Positions 36,786 through 46,540 of a stretch of DNA of 64,000 bases are shown piece by piece. Under the pieces are notes generated by a model. That model was not told the origin of the DNA. It did no database searches and saw only the letters and a list, made by a program, of their open reading frames with translations. Positions within the stretch are counted from its first letter, which is position 1, and each line of letters starts with the position of its first letter. Source of the DNA: Lunatibacter salilacus (lineage in GTDB: Bacteria; Bacteroidota; Bacteroidia; Cytophagales; Cyclobacteriaceae); contig NZ_VOLC01000025.1 of NCBI RefSeq assembly GCF_009797935.1, positions 26,442 to 90,441 of the forward strand. Reading direction: 5' to 3'. The position numbers and the translations under genes are program-made.

Positions 36786-38509
36786 ATGGAAAATTTTGTA
36801 GTCTCAGCCAGAAAATACAGGCCTTCGGATTTTAAGAGCGTCGTGGGACAGCAGCATATCACAACCACGCTCAAGAATGCAATTAAGAATGACCACCTGG
36901 CACAGGCATTTCTATTTTGTGGTCCCAGAGGGGTGGGCAAAACTACTTGCGCCCGAATCCTAGCCAAGACTATAAACTGCGAAAACATCACAGGTGACTT
37001 TGAAGCTTGCAACACCTGTGATTCCTGCCTTTCCTTCAATGCCAACAGTTCCTTCAACGTACACGAGCTGGATGCTGCTTCCAACAACTCTGTGGAAGAC
37101 ATCCGTAACCTGGTCGACCAGGTACGGTATGCACCTCAGAAGGGCAAATATAAAATCTATATCATAGATGAAGTTCACATGCTCTCCAATCAGGCTTTTA
37201 ACGCCTTCTTGAAAACCTTGGAGGAGCCACCCAAGTATGCTATCTTTATACTTGCGACCACGGAAAAGCATAAAATTATCCCAACCATACTGTCCAGGTG
37301 TCAGATTTTTGACTTTAACCGCATTCAGATCAGCGATATTACGGATCACTTAAAATTTATCGCCGAAAAAGAAACCATCACCTATGAGGAAGAAGCACTA
37401 CGCCTTATTGCCACCAAGGCAGACGGTGCATTACGTGATGCCTTGTCCATTTTTGATCTGATTGTCACGTTTTCTGACGGCAATAAAATCACCTATCAGG
37501 AAACCATCAACAACCTCCATATCCTTGATTACGATTATTACTTCCGGGTCACGGACGCATTATTGGACGAAAGCATAGCTGAAAGCTTGTTGATTTTTGA
37601 TGAGATTCTGAAGAAAGGTTTTGATGGGCACAACTTCTTGGTAGGATTGTCCGAGCATTTCAGAGAGCTGATGGTATCCAAGGACCCTGCAACTATTCCC
37701 TTGCTGCAAGTGTCCGAAAGTGCGCAACAGCGGTATAGGGATCAATCCCAACGAACCTCCCTTTCATTTTTGTTGTCTGCTCTAAATATGTCCAATCAAA
37801 GCGACCTAAGCTATAAGAGCAGTAAAAACCAACGGCTGCACGTAGAGCTGTTACTTATGAAACTTGCCAAATTACCTCGGGCGGTATCCTTGGCAGCATT
37901 GGTTCAGGAAGACGCAAAAAAAAAAGCCTAGCTAACGAGAATCCGGAAGACGTTGAATCTGCCACAACAGCCCCATCTACTGTCAAGGCTAGGACCAATT
38001 CACCAATTAAAAAAACCTTATCAATCCCGGGTAGTATCCTTCATGCTGAACAACAGTCAAAGGAAAAACCTGAAAAAGTTGATACCAATCAGGCTGACTC
38101 TTCCAAACCGTTACATACAGAAGAGGAAATTCACACCAATCCCACACTGGATAAAAGCATCGTAACAGAAGCGCTGAACGCAATTATAGCAGATTACAGG
38201 ATAGCACATAAGAACATGGAAGTATCCGTGCTTATGCAACCTTTTGAAGTGGAAGAGGAACGGGTGCATTTTCAACTCTCAGGCGAGCTGCAGCAGGACA
38301 TTTTTTCGAAGTGCAAGCCTGAACTCACCGGACTGCTTCGCAAAAAACTCCAACATGTCCGGGTAGATGTGACCTATGAGATTGTGGAGGAAGCCATTGA
38401 GCCCTCTAAAAATCTCTATACCTCTTCCGATAAACTGCATTACCTGCTTGAAAAGTCGCCAGCTCTAAAGGAACTACAGAAGCGGTTTGGGCTGGAGGCT
38501 GATTTTTGA
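36786..38509 (+). CDS. dnaX: DNA polymerase III subunits gamma and tau, with A10 frameshift site
   Basis: The first frame (36786-37931, 381 residues) has the clamp-loader ATPase: KYRPSDFKSVVGQQHI, Walker A CGPRGVGKTTCARI, Cys4 zinc module (CNTCDSC), IIDEVHMLSNQAFNAFLK, and LATTEKHKIIPTILSRCQIF. It runs through domain III and stops at TAG 37929-37931, right after ten A (37916-37925). Stepping back one base there gives an open frame to TGA 38507-38509: a Pro/Ser/Lys-rich linker and a DnaX C-terminal-like domain (VTYEIVEEAIEPSKN, LLEKSPALKELQKRFGL), 574 residues in total. This mirrors gamma/tau production by slippage in E. coli and Thermus. An assembly indel in the homopolymer is the alternative. 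A GTG three bases upstream of the ATG is less likely as start. Confidence 0.9.
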
Positions 38510-38525
38510 ATTAGCTAGTATACTT

Positions 38526-39521
38526 TCAAAAGTCAATCCCAATTCCGAAATTTATTAGGTTTTGCAATTGTATGGCCCGGGTAGAGGTTCCGTCTTCCTG
38601 CTGGATGAACACGCTTTCATCGTAAATCAAAATTGTTTCTATCCGCGTGGTAATGTATTTGTTTACCTTCATGCTAAGAATCGAATTCATGTTGACGACC
38701 ATATTTCCAAACCGTTCATAGTTGGAAAATAGGTTGAGGTCAGCTTTCCATCGGATATTTTCCATTATCTGAGTATCAACGGAGGTAGCCAAAGAAACTC
38801 CAGCCTCCGCACGCACATTCTCTCCGGGTATCACACCGAAGGCACCTGCCATACTTAACGAATCATCTAGTACTACGGTAAACCTTCCTGTAAAGGGTGA
38901 TATGATGGAAGAAAATCTTCCTTTATTTTTTAATTCCTTTTGATAGTTTAGACCGGTGGAGGATTGGATATATCCAGGGCTGATCAAGTCGGAAATTCTG
39001 TTTCGGCTTTCTCTTTCAGCCCCAGCAGGCCTGAAATACCGATGCCCCTCCAGAAGCTGTGTCCGTGCGTCTATCTGTGTAGAAAGATACATGCTCTCTG
39101 ATATTTCTCTTCCGTATTTACTTAAAAATATAAAGTTATCATTCGTCTTCCTTATAGGATATGCCCGACCCGATTGCCTATTGAAGCCATAGTTTACAGT
39201 GAGCTTTGTATCCCATATCTTTTCGTCTTTTTTATAATTCGCATACATCAACAGGGCAGTATTGAAGGCAAATGTACTTGCCCCACCCGCAGACCAGTTG
39301 CTTAGTCCTACCTGCTGAATGCTCAGATTAAAATTCCCGCCTTTATCCCAGTAAATTTCTTTGATTTTGGGGGTGAAAATAAGCGAATCCCCCAACATGA
39401 TCAACGTATCTCCGCTGATAATGACTGTATCTGCCCGGACAATAGGAGAAATGTCCTGCGCAACAACCCTGCTGCCAAGTAGCAGGCAAATCAAACCTAA
39501 AAAAACTCTTCCTATTCGCAT
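38526..39521 (-). CDS. DUF3078-family outer-membrane protein
   Basis: 331 residues. Signal MRIGRVFLGLICLLLGSRVVAQ, then a strand-rich barrel: WDKGGNFNLSIQQVGLSNWS, AGGASTFAFNTALLMYANYK, LTVNYGFNRQSGRAYPIRK and DNFIFLSKYGREISESMYLS. This pattern (GGNFSLSLSQVGFSNWAAGG-like) is typical of DUF3078. Located 49 bases downstream of the LysM transglycosylase gene on the same strand. Role not known. Confidence 0.85.
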   Translation of the reverse strand: MRIGRVFLGLICLLLGSRVVAQDISPIVRADTVIISGDTLIMLGDSLIFTPKIKEIYWDKGGNFNLSIQQVGLSNWSAGGASTFAFNTALLMYANYKKDEKIWDTKLTVNYGFNRQSGRAYPIRKTNDNFIFLSKYGREISESMYLSTQIDARTQLLEGHRYFRPAGAERESRNRISDLISPGYIQSSTGLNYQKELKNKGRFSSIISPFTGRFTVVLDDSLSMAGAFGVIPGENVRAEAGVSLATSVDTQIMENIRWKADLNLFSNYERFGNMVVNMNSILSMKVNKYITTRIETILIYDESVFIQQEDGTSTRAIQLQNLINFGIGIDF

Positions 39522-39570
39522 AGTATCGGGAAATCACTTTTACTTCGGCTGCTTAGGCCGAACAAATATG

Positions 39571-41148
39571 CTATTTTTTGATAATCAATTTCTGACCCAC
39601 CTTCAAAAGATTACTTTCATCTATATTGTTCCAAGATCTAATTTGGTCCACACTTACATCATGCTTTCTTGAGATCGCATACAACGTATCTCCGGGTTGT
39701 ACCACATGCTCGATATTCTGCTGGTTTTCCGATGGAGTAGATACCGTGTTGTTCGAGTTAGTTGTCCGCGGTGGTGTGGAAAAGCTAGGCCGGGATTCTG
39801 CAACCTGCACCGGAGTTGCGGGTTGATTTGGTTGCACGCGGGAAGGGGCGACAACCTTGATATCCTCATTTCTTGCCCGATATCCCTGTAATTTGAGGAC
39901 CATTCCCGGCCGGAGATCGGCGTCTTTATATATTCTATTCTTTGCTTTAAGAGAATGCATGCGGATACCATAAAGTTGGGAAATCTTCCAGAGTGTTTCA
40001 CCCTGCTGCACAATATGCTCAGCTACTTCCGCTTTTCCCTTTTTCCTTTTTGTATAGTAAAAAGCCCCCCCTACAATGGGGTCAGATTTTTTAAGATCAT
40101 TTACTCGGCGGAGCTTTCGCTCCCGAATATTTGCCTGATCGGACAACTGTTCTATCGGCCCACTGTTACTTGCCAAAACGGCCTTAATACCGTTTACTTT
40201 GACCTGTCCTCGCTGGGTTGCCCTTGCCGTATTCCCAGTAACCTTCGGAAACGCTTCTGAATTTTGACGGGCTGCGGTTTGGGGCCCTGCTTCTATACGG
40301 GGCTCATAATCTGCAATCGCAGGCCTGACTGGAGCAACACCTTTCCTGATATAACTAATTATGTATACTTTATCTCCAGGAATTTGCCCCGTAGTGGCCC
40401 ATTTGTTGTATTCTTTCAGATGATTTTCGCTAACGCCCAGCGTTTTCGCAACGGCGCCGAGGGTTGTCGGCCCTTTCACCGCATGCTCATGCAAATAGTC
40501 CCCGTTGCTGACAAGCTTACCTGTCTGTCCTTCAAACGCGACCTTATGTGCCAAAAATTTCTTCAAATACCAATAGGAATTGCGATCTATATCCATAGTA
40601 CGCTTACCCTTATGTTGATCACCAAAATGCCCCCGGGCACCACCCAATCCCATCTGATAAGAGATCAAGGTAATAGCCCAGTTGTCCAGGTAGCGCTGAT
40701 GCTTTTTAAGGTATTCGGCAGCTCCCCGGGTGGAGGAGGCGATGTTTTTGCGCTCATCGATTTGGTTGTCCACCCGCATAAATACCTCTTCAGCGGTTCC
40801 TTTTTTAAATTGCCAAAAGCCTACTGCATTTGAAGTAGATACTGCATCGGATATGAGGCTGCTTTCTTGGATGACCAAATATTTCATATCCACAGGCACT
40901 CCCTGCTCCCTAAGTACCCGCTCCACGACTGGCATATATAGGTTCACCCGGTCCAATTTGATCTGAAAGTAGTTGGGACTGCGGTAGAGTGCATTTACGT
41001 CTGCCTGTATTTCCCTCCTAGCCTGCTCATTGAGCCGCAAGGTCATGTCTGCAAAATAAATAACAGAAGGCACTTCAGGCACCTGCGCCAGCAACTGTGG
41101 CAACCAGGACATTATAAAAATAAGACTGCAAAGTATTCGTTTTTTCAT
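39571..41148 (-). CDS. MltD-like lytic transglycosylase with LysM repeats
   Basis: 525 residues. Signal ILCSLIFIMSWLPQLLAQ. The SLT domain (about 60-200) has the catalytic-Glu motif KYLVIQESSLISDAVS, then AVGFWQFKKGTAEE and LISYQMGLGGARGHF. Three LysM-type modules follow: one degenerate at about 220-265 (AVAKTLGVSENHLKEYNKW), one at about 395-440 (QQGETLWKISQLYGIRMHS) and one at the C-terminus (QPGDTLYAISRKHDVSVDQ). A Pro/Asn-rich linker separates the last two. It cuts peptidoglycan strands in the periplasm with LysM anchoring. Follows the O-methyltransferase gene by 8 bases in a minus-strand operon. Confidence 0.93.
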   Translation of the reverse strand: MKKRILCSLIFIMSWLPQLLAQVPEVPSVIYFADMTLRLNEQARREIQADVNALYRSPNYFQIKLDRVNLYMPVVERVLREQGVPVDMKYLVIQESSLISDAVSTSNAVGFWQFKKGTAEEVFMRVDNQIDERKNIASSTRGAAEYLKKHQRYLDNWAITLISYQMGLGGARGHFGDQHKGKRTMDIDRNSYWYLKKFLAHKVAFEGQTGKLVSNGDYLHEHAVKGPTTLGAVAKTLGVSENHLKEYNKWATTGQIPGDKVYIISYIRKGVAPVRPAIADYEPRIEAGPQTAARQNSEAFPKVTGNTARATQRGQVKVNGIKAVLASNSGPIEQLSDQANIRERKLRRVNDLKKSDPIVGGAFYYTKRKKGKAEVAEHIVQQGETLWKISQLYGIRMHSLKAKNRIYKDADLRPGMVLKLQGYRARNEDIKVVAPSRVQPNQPATPVQVAESRPSFSTPPRTTNSNNTVSTPSENQQNIEHVVQPGDTLYAISRKHDVSVDQIRSWNNIDESNLLKVGQKLIIKK

Positions 41149-41156
41149 GGGATTGC

Positions 41157-41795
41157 TTATCGCTTTCTGGCCATCATTATTCCATCTCTGATGGGTAAAA
41201 TTACATTTTCCACCCGGGGGTCCTCCTGCACTGTTTGATTGAAGGCAAGAATGGCCGCCGTGTCTTTATCCAATTTTTTGCGGTTTTCAGCCAGTACCTT
41301 ACCTGACCAAAGTATGTTGTCTGCCAAAATCACTCCGCCGGGATTTAACCTATCAACGACAAGATCATAATAATTCGCATAATTGATCTTATCCGCATCA
41401 ATAAAAACCAGATCAAAAGTCCCGGAAATCTCAGGAATCAATTTCAAAGCATTGCCAATCCGGTAATCTATCCTCTCATCCAAACCCGCTTTGCTGATAA
41501 AACCACGGACCATGGATTCCAGTTCCTCGTTGATATCCAAGGTAACCAGTTTGGCACCGGCTTCCATTCCTCTTCCCATGCATATTGCGGAGTATCCGGT
41601 AAAGGTTCCTATTTCCAAAACCAGTTTGGGTCGCATCAGTTTGACAAGCATTTCAAGAAATTTGCCCTGAACAGGTCCTGAAAGCATCCGCGGCTTCAGC
41701 ACTTTCAGATGGGTTTGCCGGGTTACCTCTTGGAGAATCTCATCTTCCGCTTCAGTATGGGCTATACAATAAGCAAATAGTTCTTCGGGTATCAT
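41157..41795 (-). CDS. SAM-dependent O-methyltransferase (COMT/CCoAOMT-like)
   Basis: 212 residues, full length for the family. SAM motif I LVLEIGTFTGYSAICMG, LVTLDINEELESMVRG, metal-site motif DLVFIDADKINYANY, and NPGGVILADNILWSGKV. N-terminal motif LKVLKPRMLSGPVQGKFL sits where the family has its conserved M-x-S/G-x-x-Q region. It methylates a hydroxyl of an unknown acceptor. Encoded one base from the M16 peptidase gene, co-translated. Confidence 0.93.
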   Translation of the reverse strand: MIPEELFAYCIAHTEAEDEILQEVTRQTHLKVLKPRMLSGPVQGKFLEMLVKLMRPKLVLEIGTFTGYSAICMGRGMEAGAKLVTLDINEELESMVRGFISKAGLDERIDYRIGNALKLIPEISGTFDLVFIDADKINYANYYDLVVDRLNPGGVILADNILWSGKVLAENRKKLDKDTAAILAFNQTVQEDPRVENVILPIRDGIMMARKR

Positions 41796-41796
41796 A

Positions 41797-43032
41797 TTAC
41801 ACCTCCTTTGGCAGATATGTCAAGTAGCTAAACTGATCTTCGTCATATACCTGCTGCGCCAATTCCAACAGCTCGGAGGCGGTAGCGGATTTAATCGTTT
41901 CAAATATGTTTTCCAAGGGTTCGATCTTTCCTTTGTCCAGCAGGTTTTTACCATAGACGAGCATAAGACCGGCATAGTTTTCCTCTGCCATAGCCATTTG
42001 TCCGATGGTTTGCTCCTTGGCCATGTGGAGTTGAAGAGATCCCAGTTTTTTCTCCCTAATCAATTTAAGCTCCCTCATGACAATTTTACGAGCTTTTGCA
42101 GCAGCCCTTTCTTCCGTGCCATAATAAATACCGATAAATCCTGTATCCGTATAAGACTGAAATACCGATTCAATGCTATAGGCCAAACCCGCTTTCTCCC
42201 GTAGAGCCATATTCAGCCGCGAATTCATACTCGGTCCCCCCAGTACATTATTGAGTAAAAAGAGCTTGAATCGGTTAGGATCATTGATGGACAGGGCCGG
42301 TTTGCCAAGAGCACAATGCGCTTGGGTGACATCCCTATATGAAATGGAGGTCAAAGGCTTATAGGCCATCACCGGTTGTCTCTGATAGTTGCTGGTTTTG
42401 GTGGGAATGTTTTCCAAAAAGGGAACCACCTTGGCAAGCACACGATTGAAGCTGATATTTCCCACTACGGAAAAAACAATTTTATGCGTATCCATTCTTT
42501 CTTCCAGGAATTTCAGGAAGTCTTGCTGGACAAAGGTACCAACACTCTCTTCCGTACCCAGTATATTTTTGCCCAAACTATGTCCGGGATAAAGGATTTC
42601 ATCAAATTCATCCTGCAGGCAATCGTCCGGAGAATCCCGGTACATGGCCATTTCTTCTAGGATTACTTGTCTTTCCTTTTCAATTTGCTTGGGTGGAAAG
42701 ATACTGTCAAAGGTAATGTCACAAAGCAACTCTGCCGCCTTGCCAAAATGCTGCCGGAGGATGGTTGCATAGAAGCAGATTTTTTCTTTGGTTGTATATG
42801 CGTTTAATTCCCCGCCAAGAGAATCAAGTCGGTTGATGATATGAAAAGCTTTCCGCTTTTGGGTACCCTTAAAGGCCATATGTTCCCAAAAATGCGCCAG
42901 TCCAATCTTATCCTCTCCTTCATCCCTGCTACCAATATCCAGGATAAATCCGCAGTGAACCATTCGGGTGTGAGTGACTTCCTGATGTACAATTCGTATT
43001 CCGTTTGCTAATTCCCTTATCTGATATGACAT
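41797..43032 (-). CDS. M16-family zinc metallopeptidase
   Basis: About 411 residues from the ATG at 43030-43032 (MSYQIRELANGIRIVH); a longer frame to 43068 adds an implausible tail. The inverted zinc motif HFWEHMAFKG gives HxxEH, with the further Glu ligand in the ELLCDITFDSIFPPKQIEKE region. The C-terminal half is the second M16 domain, with the R/Y-type motif NNVLGGPSMNSRLNMALREK then GLAYSIESVFQSY. No signal peptide. First gene of the operon M16 - O-methyltransferase - lytic transglycosylase - DUF3078. Likely a processing peptidase; substrate unknown. Confidence 0.92.
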   Translation of the reverse strand: MSYQIRELANGIRIVHQEVTHTRMVHCGFILDIGSRDEGEDKIGLAHFWEHMAFKGTQKRKAFHIINRLDSLGGELNAYTTKEKICFYATILRQHFGKAAELLCDITFDSIFPPKQIEKERQVILEEMAMYRDSPDDCLQDEFDEILYPGHSLGKNILGTEESVGTFVQQDFLKFLEERMDTHKIVFSVVGNISFNRVLAKVVPFLENIPTKTSNYQRQPVMAYKPLTSISYRDVTQAHCALGKPALSINDPNRFKLFLLNNVLGGPSMNSRLNMALREKAGLAYSIESVFQSYTDTGFIGIYYGTEERAAAKARKIVMRELKLIREKKLGSLQLHMAKEQTIGQMAMAEENYAGLMLVYGKNLLDKGKIEPLENIFETIKSATASELLELAQQVYDEDQFSYLTYLPKEV

Positions 43033-43113
43033 GCGTTGTTTTTCACCAAAACACAAAAATAACAGCAATTATTGGGAAAGAAACCGGATTATAGGTAAAG
43101 GCTGATAATTTTT

Positions 43114-43121
43114 TACCTTTG
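43114..43121 (+). promoter_or_regulatory. Candidate -7 element of the aminopeptidase P gene
   Basis: TACCTTTG matches TAnnTTTG 25 bases before the start codon at 43147. No good -33 partner is visible at the usual distance, so it is only a candidate. Confidence 0.35.
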
Positions 43122-43146
43122 TATCCACAGAGCAATTTCCAAGTCC

Positions 43147-44442
43147 ATGAGATATCAACCGATAGACGCATCATTTTATATAAAAAACAGAGCCAAACTA
43201 GTCGAAAAGTTAGCTCCCAATTCCATCGCTGTGTTCCAGTCAAACGATGTCTTGCCCACCAATGCGGACGGTACGATGAAGTTTAGGCAAAACAATGACC
43301 TCTTCTACTTGTCCGGAATCGATCAGGAAGAAACGGTTTTGGTTATATGTCCCGATTTCCCCAAAGCGGATATGCGGGAAATTCTTTTTATCCGAAAAAC
43401 AGACGAACATATCGCCGTATGGGAGGGTCATAAATTAACTCAGGAAGAAGCCACTGAGCGGTCTGGGATTCAGAAGGTAAATTGGCTGGAGGATTTTGAC
43501 GCTGTATTTTCCACATTAATGGCACTAAGTGAGAACGTTTACTTAAACACCAACGAGCATCTTCGTGCTGCCGTGCAGGTTGAAACCAGGGATGCGCGGT
43601 TTATCCAAACCTGCAAAAAGCGGTATCCCCTACATACTTATAAGCGCGCTGCTCCTCTGATGCATACTTTTAGGGCAATAAAAGAACCCGAGGAACTCGC
43701 CCAAATCCAAAAGGCCTGCGACATCACCAATGATGGATTTAAAAGAATTTTAAACGTAGTTAAGCCGGGAATAAAAGAGTATGAGTTGGAGGCAGAGTTT
43801 CTTCATGAGTTTGTCCGTCAGGGCAGTCGGGGATTTGCATATGAGCCAATCATCGCCTCTGGAGGCAATGCCTGTGTACTCCATTACGTCCAAAACAACC
43901 AAACATGTCAGGACGGAGATCTGATTTTGTTTGACGTGGGTGCCGAATATGGTAATTACAACGCAGATATGACGCGGACCATACCGGTAAACGGAAAGTT
44001 TACCAAGCGTCAAAGGGAGGTATATGAAGGAGTGTTGCGGGTCATGCGAACCGCCTATACCATATTGAAGCCCGGAGTTACGATTCAGGAGTACCATAAG
44101 GAGATGGGCTTGGTCATGCAATCTGAGTTGATGAGTCTGGGCTTGCTTACCCAATCCGACATTGATTCAGAGGACAAGGACAAGCCTGCTTACAAAAAAT
44201 ATTTTATGCACGGCACCTCCCACCACTTGGGTTTGGATGTGCATGACGTGGGTACTATGTACGAACCTATCCACGCCGGCATGGTATTTACGGTGGAGCC
44301 TGGAATATATATTCCGGAAGAAGGTATCGGCATTCGGCTTGAGAACAATATCGTCATTCAAGAAAATGGCTTTTTAGACCTTATGGGACATATCCCTATC
44401 AACCCAGATGAAATTGAGGAACTAATGAGTAATAAACAGTAG
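43147..44442 (+). CDS. pepP: Xaa-Pro aminopeptidase (aminopeptidase P, M24B)
   Basis: 431 residues. N-terminal aminopeptidase-P domain (MRYQPIDASFYIKNRAKL, LFYLSGIDQEETVLV). The pita-bread catalytic domain shows YEPIIASGGNACVLHYVQNN, metal motifs DVGAEYGNYNADMTRT, His site MHGTSHHLGLDVHDVG, and Glu ligands FTVEPGIYIPEEGIG and RLENNI. It releases N-terminal residues before proline in the cytoplasm. Faces the M16 gene across a short divergent gap with the -7-like element at 43114. Confidence 0.95.
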   Translation: MRYQPIDASFYIKNRAKLVEKLAPNSIAVFQSNDVLPTNADGTMKFRQNNDLFYLSGIDQEETVLVICPDFPKADMREILFIRKTDEHIAVWEGHKLTQEEATERSGIQKVNWLEDFDAVFSTLMALSENVYLNTNEHLRAAVQVETRDARFIQTCKKRYPLHTYKRAAPLMHTFRAIKEPEELAQIQKACDITNDGFKRILNVVKPGIKEYELEAEFLHEFVRQGSRGFAYEPIIASGGNACVLHYVQNNQTCQDGDLILFDVGAEYGNYNADMTRTIPVNGKFTKRQREVYEGVLRVMRTAYTILKPGVTIQEYHKEMGLVMQSELMSLGLLTQSDIDSEDKDKPAYKKYFMHGTSHHLGLDVHDVGTMYEPIHAGMVFTVEPGIYIPEEGIGIRLENNIVIQENGFLDLMGHIPINPDEIEELMSNKQ

Positions 44443-44444
44443 GG

Positions 44445-45161
44445 TTAAATTCCAAGATTAGCCATAAAAACACCAATAGAAAGCTCCAGCATGGTAAGTG
44501 GAGCACGGTGAGGTTGATAAACAAATTGCCCAAATTCCCCCATGTCCGCATCAAATTGGGCTTGACCCTTCCTGATAAATTTGGCAAAAGCACTGTCATG
44601 GTATAGTAACCGGATTTCGATATGACCTCTTGTAGGATCTTTACGAAAGGGGATCTTATATCCCATACCTGCCCCATATCCCATCACCCAGTCCCTGATA
44701 ATCCCGTCTTTTTCTAGAGGTTCGTCAAAAGCCTTATCCCGGATGGCATATCGGGTGTTAATATTGACCGCGCCGCCCTGGATTTCAAAGAATAGTGGGA
44801 AATGTATAGAGCGGGATGGATAGAAGCGAAGGTGTGCCTTCAGGTTCAAGAGGTTGTGGTATTTTCTAAGGCGATATGTTTCGGAGGAGTCAGGAAAAAG
44901 GTCATCCCGCTTTTCCAAATCTGTACCATATAAGCTATAACCCAAACTGAGCCCCATATCCAAAGGTTGTAGATATGGGAGCCTGTAGAGACCTATTAGC
45001 GTTAACTCCGGAATAACAGCTCTGTCCAGACTTTCATTAAACCGATTTAGGGTGAAGTTCGAACGTCCAATAATGCCTGGCGATAAATCTTGAGACCATC
45101 CAAAAATTGGAAGTAAGCATACTCCTGTGAAAAAGATAAATACCCGGACCATAGCTATCAA
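44445..45161 (-). CDS. Outer-membrane beta-barrel protein of unknown function
   Basis: 238 residues. Signal VRVFIFFTGVCLLPIFGWSQ. The mature part consists of short amphipathic strands (LNRFNESLDRAVIPELTLIG, MGLSLGYSLYGTDLEKRDD, FEIQGGAVNINTRYAI, WVMGYGAGMGYKIPF) and ends in TMLELSIGVFMANLGI. It looks like an outer-membrane beta-barrel of the outer-membrane-protein-beta type; no specific family named. Its stop lies 2 bases from the end of the convergent aminopeptidase P gene. Confidence 0.65.
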   Translation of the reverse strand: MIAMVRVFIFFTGVCLLPIFGWSQDLSPGIIGRSNFTLNRFNESLDRAVIPELTLIGLYRLPYLQPLDMGLSLGYSLYGTDLEKRDDLFPDSSETYRLRKYHNLLNLKAHLRFYPSRSIHFPLFFEIQGGAVNINTRYAIRDKAFDEPLEKDGIIRDWVMGYGAGMGYKIPFRKDPTRGHIEIRLLYHDSAFAKFIRKGQAQFDADMGEFGQFVYQPHRAPLTMLELSIGVFMANLGI

Positions 45162-45224
45162 GTATGATAGTTTGAACGGGAGAAATTAATGTGAGGTTGT
45201 ACGACAAATTCACCCCGGCATTCC

Positions 45225-45506
45225 CTATTCATCACCCCCCACTACCACGGTCCATTCCCTAATCTCCCAAGACTCCACCAATCCATTTTGTACATATGGA
45301 TCCTGACGGACAAATTCTTCTATGACCTCCGTCGAGTTCGATTTAAATAGTACAACTGCTTTGTCAACAGGATTGGCTAAAGCACCCCCCATAATCATAA
45401 TTCCTCTATCTCGGTAAGAATTTGCTAAAGCCAAATGCTCGTTGCGAAAAGGCACTCGCCTGTTGACATAATCCGCAACGGTGTGGTAGGTAAGGATATA
45501 ATACAT
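45225..45506 (-). CDS. YCII-family protein
   Basis: 93 residues with the YciI-like fold pattern: MYYILTYHTVADYVNRRVPF, NEHLALANSYRDRGIMIM, GGALANPVDKAVVLFKSNS, EEFVRQDPYVQNGLVESW. The conserved His-and-Asp-containing opening and the FxRxDPYxxxGL string are typical. Often a small enzyme or ligand-binding protein of unknown substrate. Shares strand and close spacing with the HEAT-like gene upstream. Confidence 0.9.
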   Translation of the reverse strand: MYYILTYHTVADYVNRRVPFRNEHLALANSYRDRGIMIMGGALANPVDKAVVLFKSNSTEVIEEFVRQDPYVQNGLVESWEIREWTVVVGGDE

Positions 45507-45543
45507 ATTGTATGCAGGTTTTTATTTTCCTTTTCCGATAAAG

Positions 45544-46080
45544 TTACTGATCGGAGCCTAATATTTCCCGGATTTCTTTAAATATAACTTCCGCTTCCTG
45601 CTTTTTAAGTTCAAACCATTCATCTGCTGATGAGTTGTTCAGAAAATGGTTCCAGTGCTTTTCTGCCTTCTTCAGCGTGCGCGGAGTGATATCAAATTCG
45701 GTATAATCCAAGTACTGTTTGGCTAAGGTATGAGCCTTGAAATTGCCAAAAAGGTAAATACGAAAAATATCGACAAATTTATCACTTAGATCAAAATCTT
45801 CCAGTATAGACACCAACCCTCCATTGGTTCCCCTATTGGCGGGCAAATGGATGACTTCCAGGATGGCGTTAAGGGCATCTGTGTTTTCTTCCATAATTCC
45901 CAAGACCTTTGCGGCCAAAAAAGCATTGTCCAAATCATCCCCTTTAACTACGGCGATCAACTTTTCCTTTACTTCCGGGGTGCCAATTTTCGCCAGTTTA
46001 TTGCCATAATGATAAGGATCACCCTCATCTTTGTTAAGAAATTTGAGTATCAGGGCATCTATCTGTTCTTCCATGGTCAT
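45544..46080 (-). CDS. HEAT-repeat-like helical protein
   Basis: 178 residues from the ATG at 46078-46080 (MTMEEQIDALILKFLN). An upstream extension to 46230 adds a stretch with no coding logic. It is all helical with HEAT-like repeats: GNKLAKIGTPEVKEKLIAVV, LDNAFLAAKVLGIMEENTDA, LNAILEVIHLPANRGTNGGL. C-terminal HFLNNSSADEWFELKKQEAE forms one more helix. Role unknown, probably protein binding. It precedes the YCII gene by 37 bases. Confidence 0.75.
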   Translation of the reverse strand: MTMEEQIDALILKFLNKDEGDPYHYGNKLAKIGTPEVKEKLIAVVKGDDLDNAFLAAKVLGIMEENTDALNAILEVIHLPANRGTNGGLVSILEDFDLSDKFVDIFRIYLFGNFKAHTLAKQYLDYTEFDITPRTLKKAEKHWNHFLNNSSADEWFELKKQEAEVIFKEIREILGSDQ

Positions 46081-46372
46081 AAATTTAGCGTGTTTCGCAA
46101 AGTGGTCGATTACTAATGAACAAAGGTAGCCATCCCAAATCAATCTTTGGATAAGTATTCTTAATTTTAACACTATTGAATTTGGATACTGCTCGAAGTT
46201 AAACAATGCCAAGACGCGATGTTCCTGCATTAAAGGCTCATGCCAGAAAAATCAATATAAATTCATTTTACTCGACAGACCTTTTTTATGGAGAAGAATC
46301 AGAATGAGCTTGTTTTCTATGTGCTCAGGGGTCAATTGTTAGGGCACATCGATTTTTACCTATTTAAAAAAA

Positions 46373-46432
46373 GCCTTGCAGATTGAAGAAATCCGGGCAG
46401 AGCGGTGGCAAAGGCACTTGGACGAAGTTTTT
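46373..46432 (+). repeat. Short degenerate repeat shared with 34.6 kb
   Basis: CCTTGCAGATTGAAGAAATC, CGGGCAGAGCGGTGGC, AAAGGCACTTGGACGAAG. Same blocks as 34614-34687. It sits in the 310-to-460-base gap 46081-46540, in which I see no gene. Confidence 0.6.
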
Positions 46433-46540
46433 GCTCCCAACATATATTGGATGGACTCGCTCCATGTAAAAGATAGATTGTCCGGACAAGTATTACAACT
46501 CCAACACACGTCGAAAAAGCAGAATGAATGAGGAAACGGT

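Noticed and set aside
40264..40833. 189-residue plus-strand open frame
   Set aside because: Lies antisense to the LysM lytic transglycosylase; composition follows from the real gene's codon pattern.
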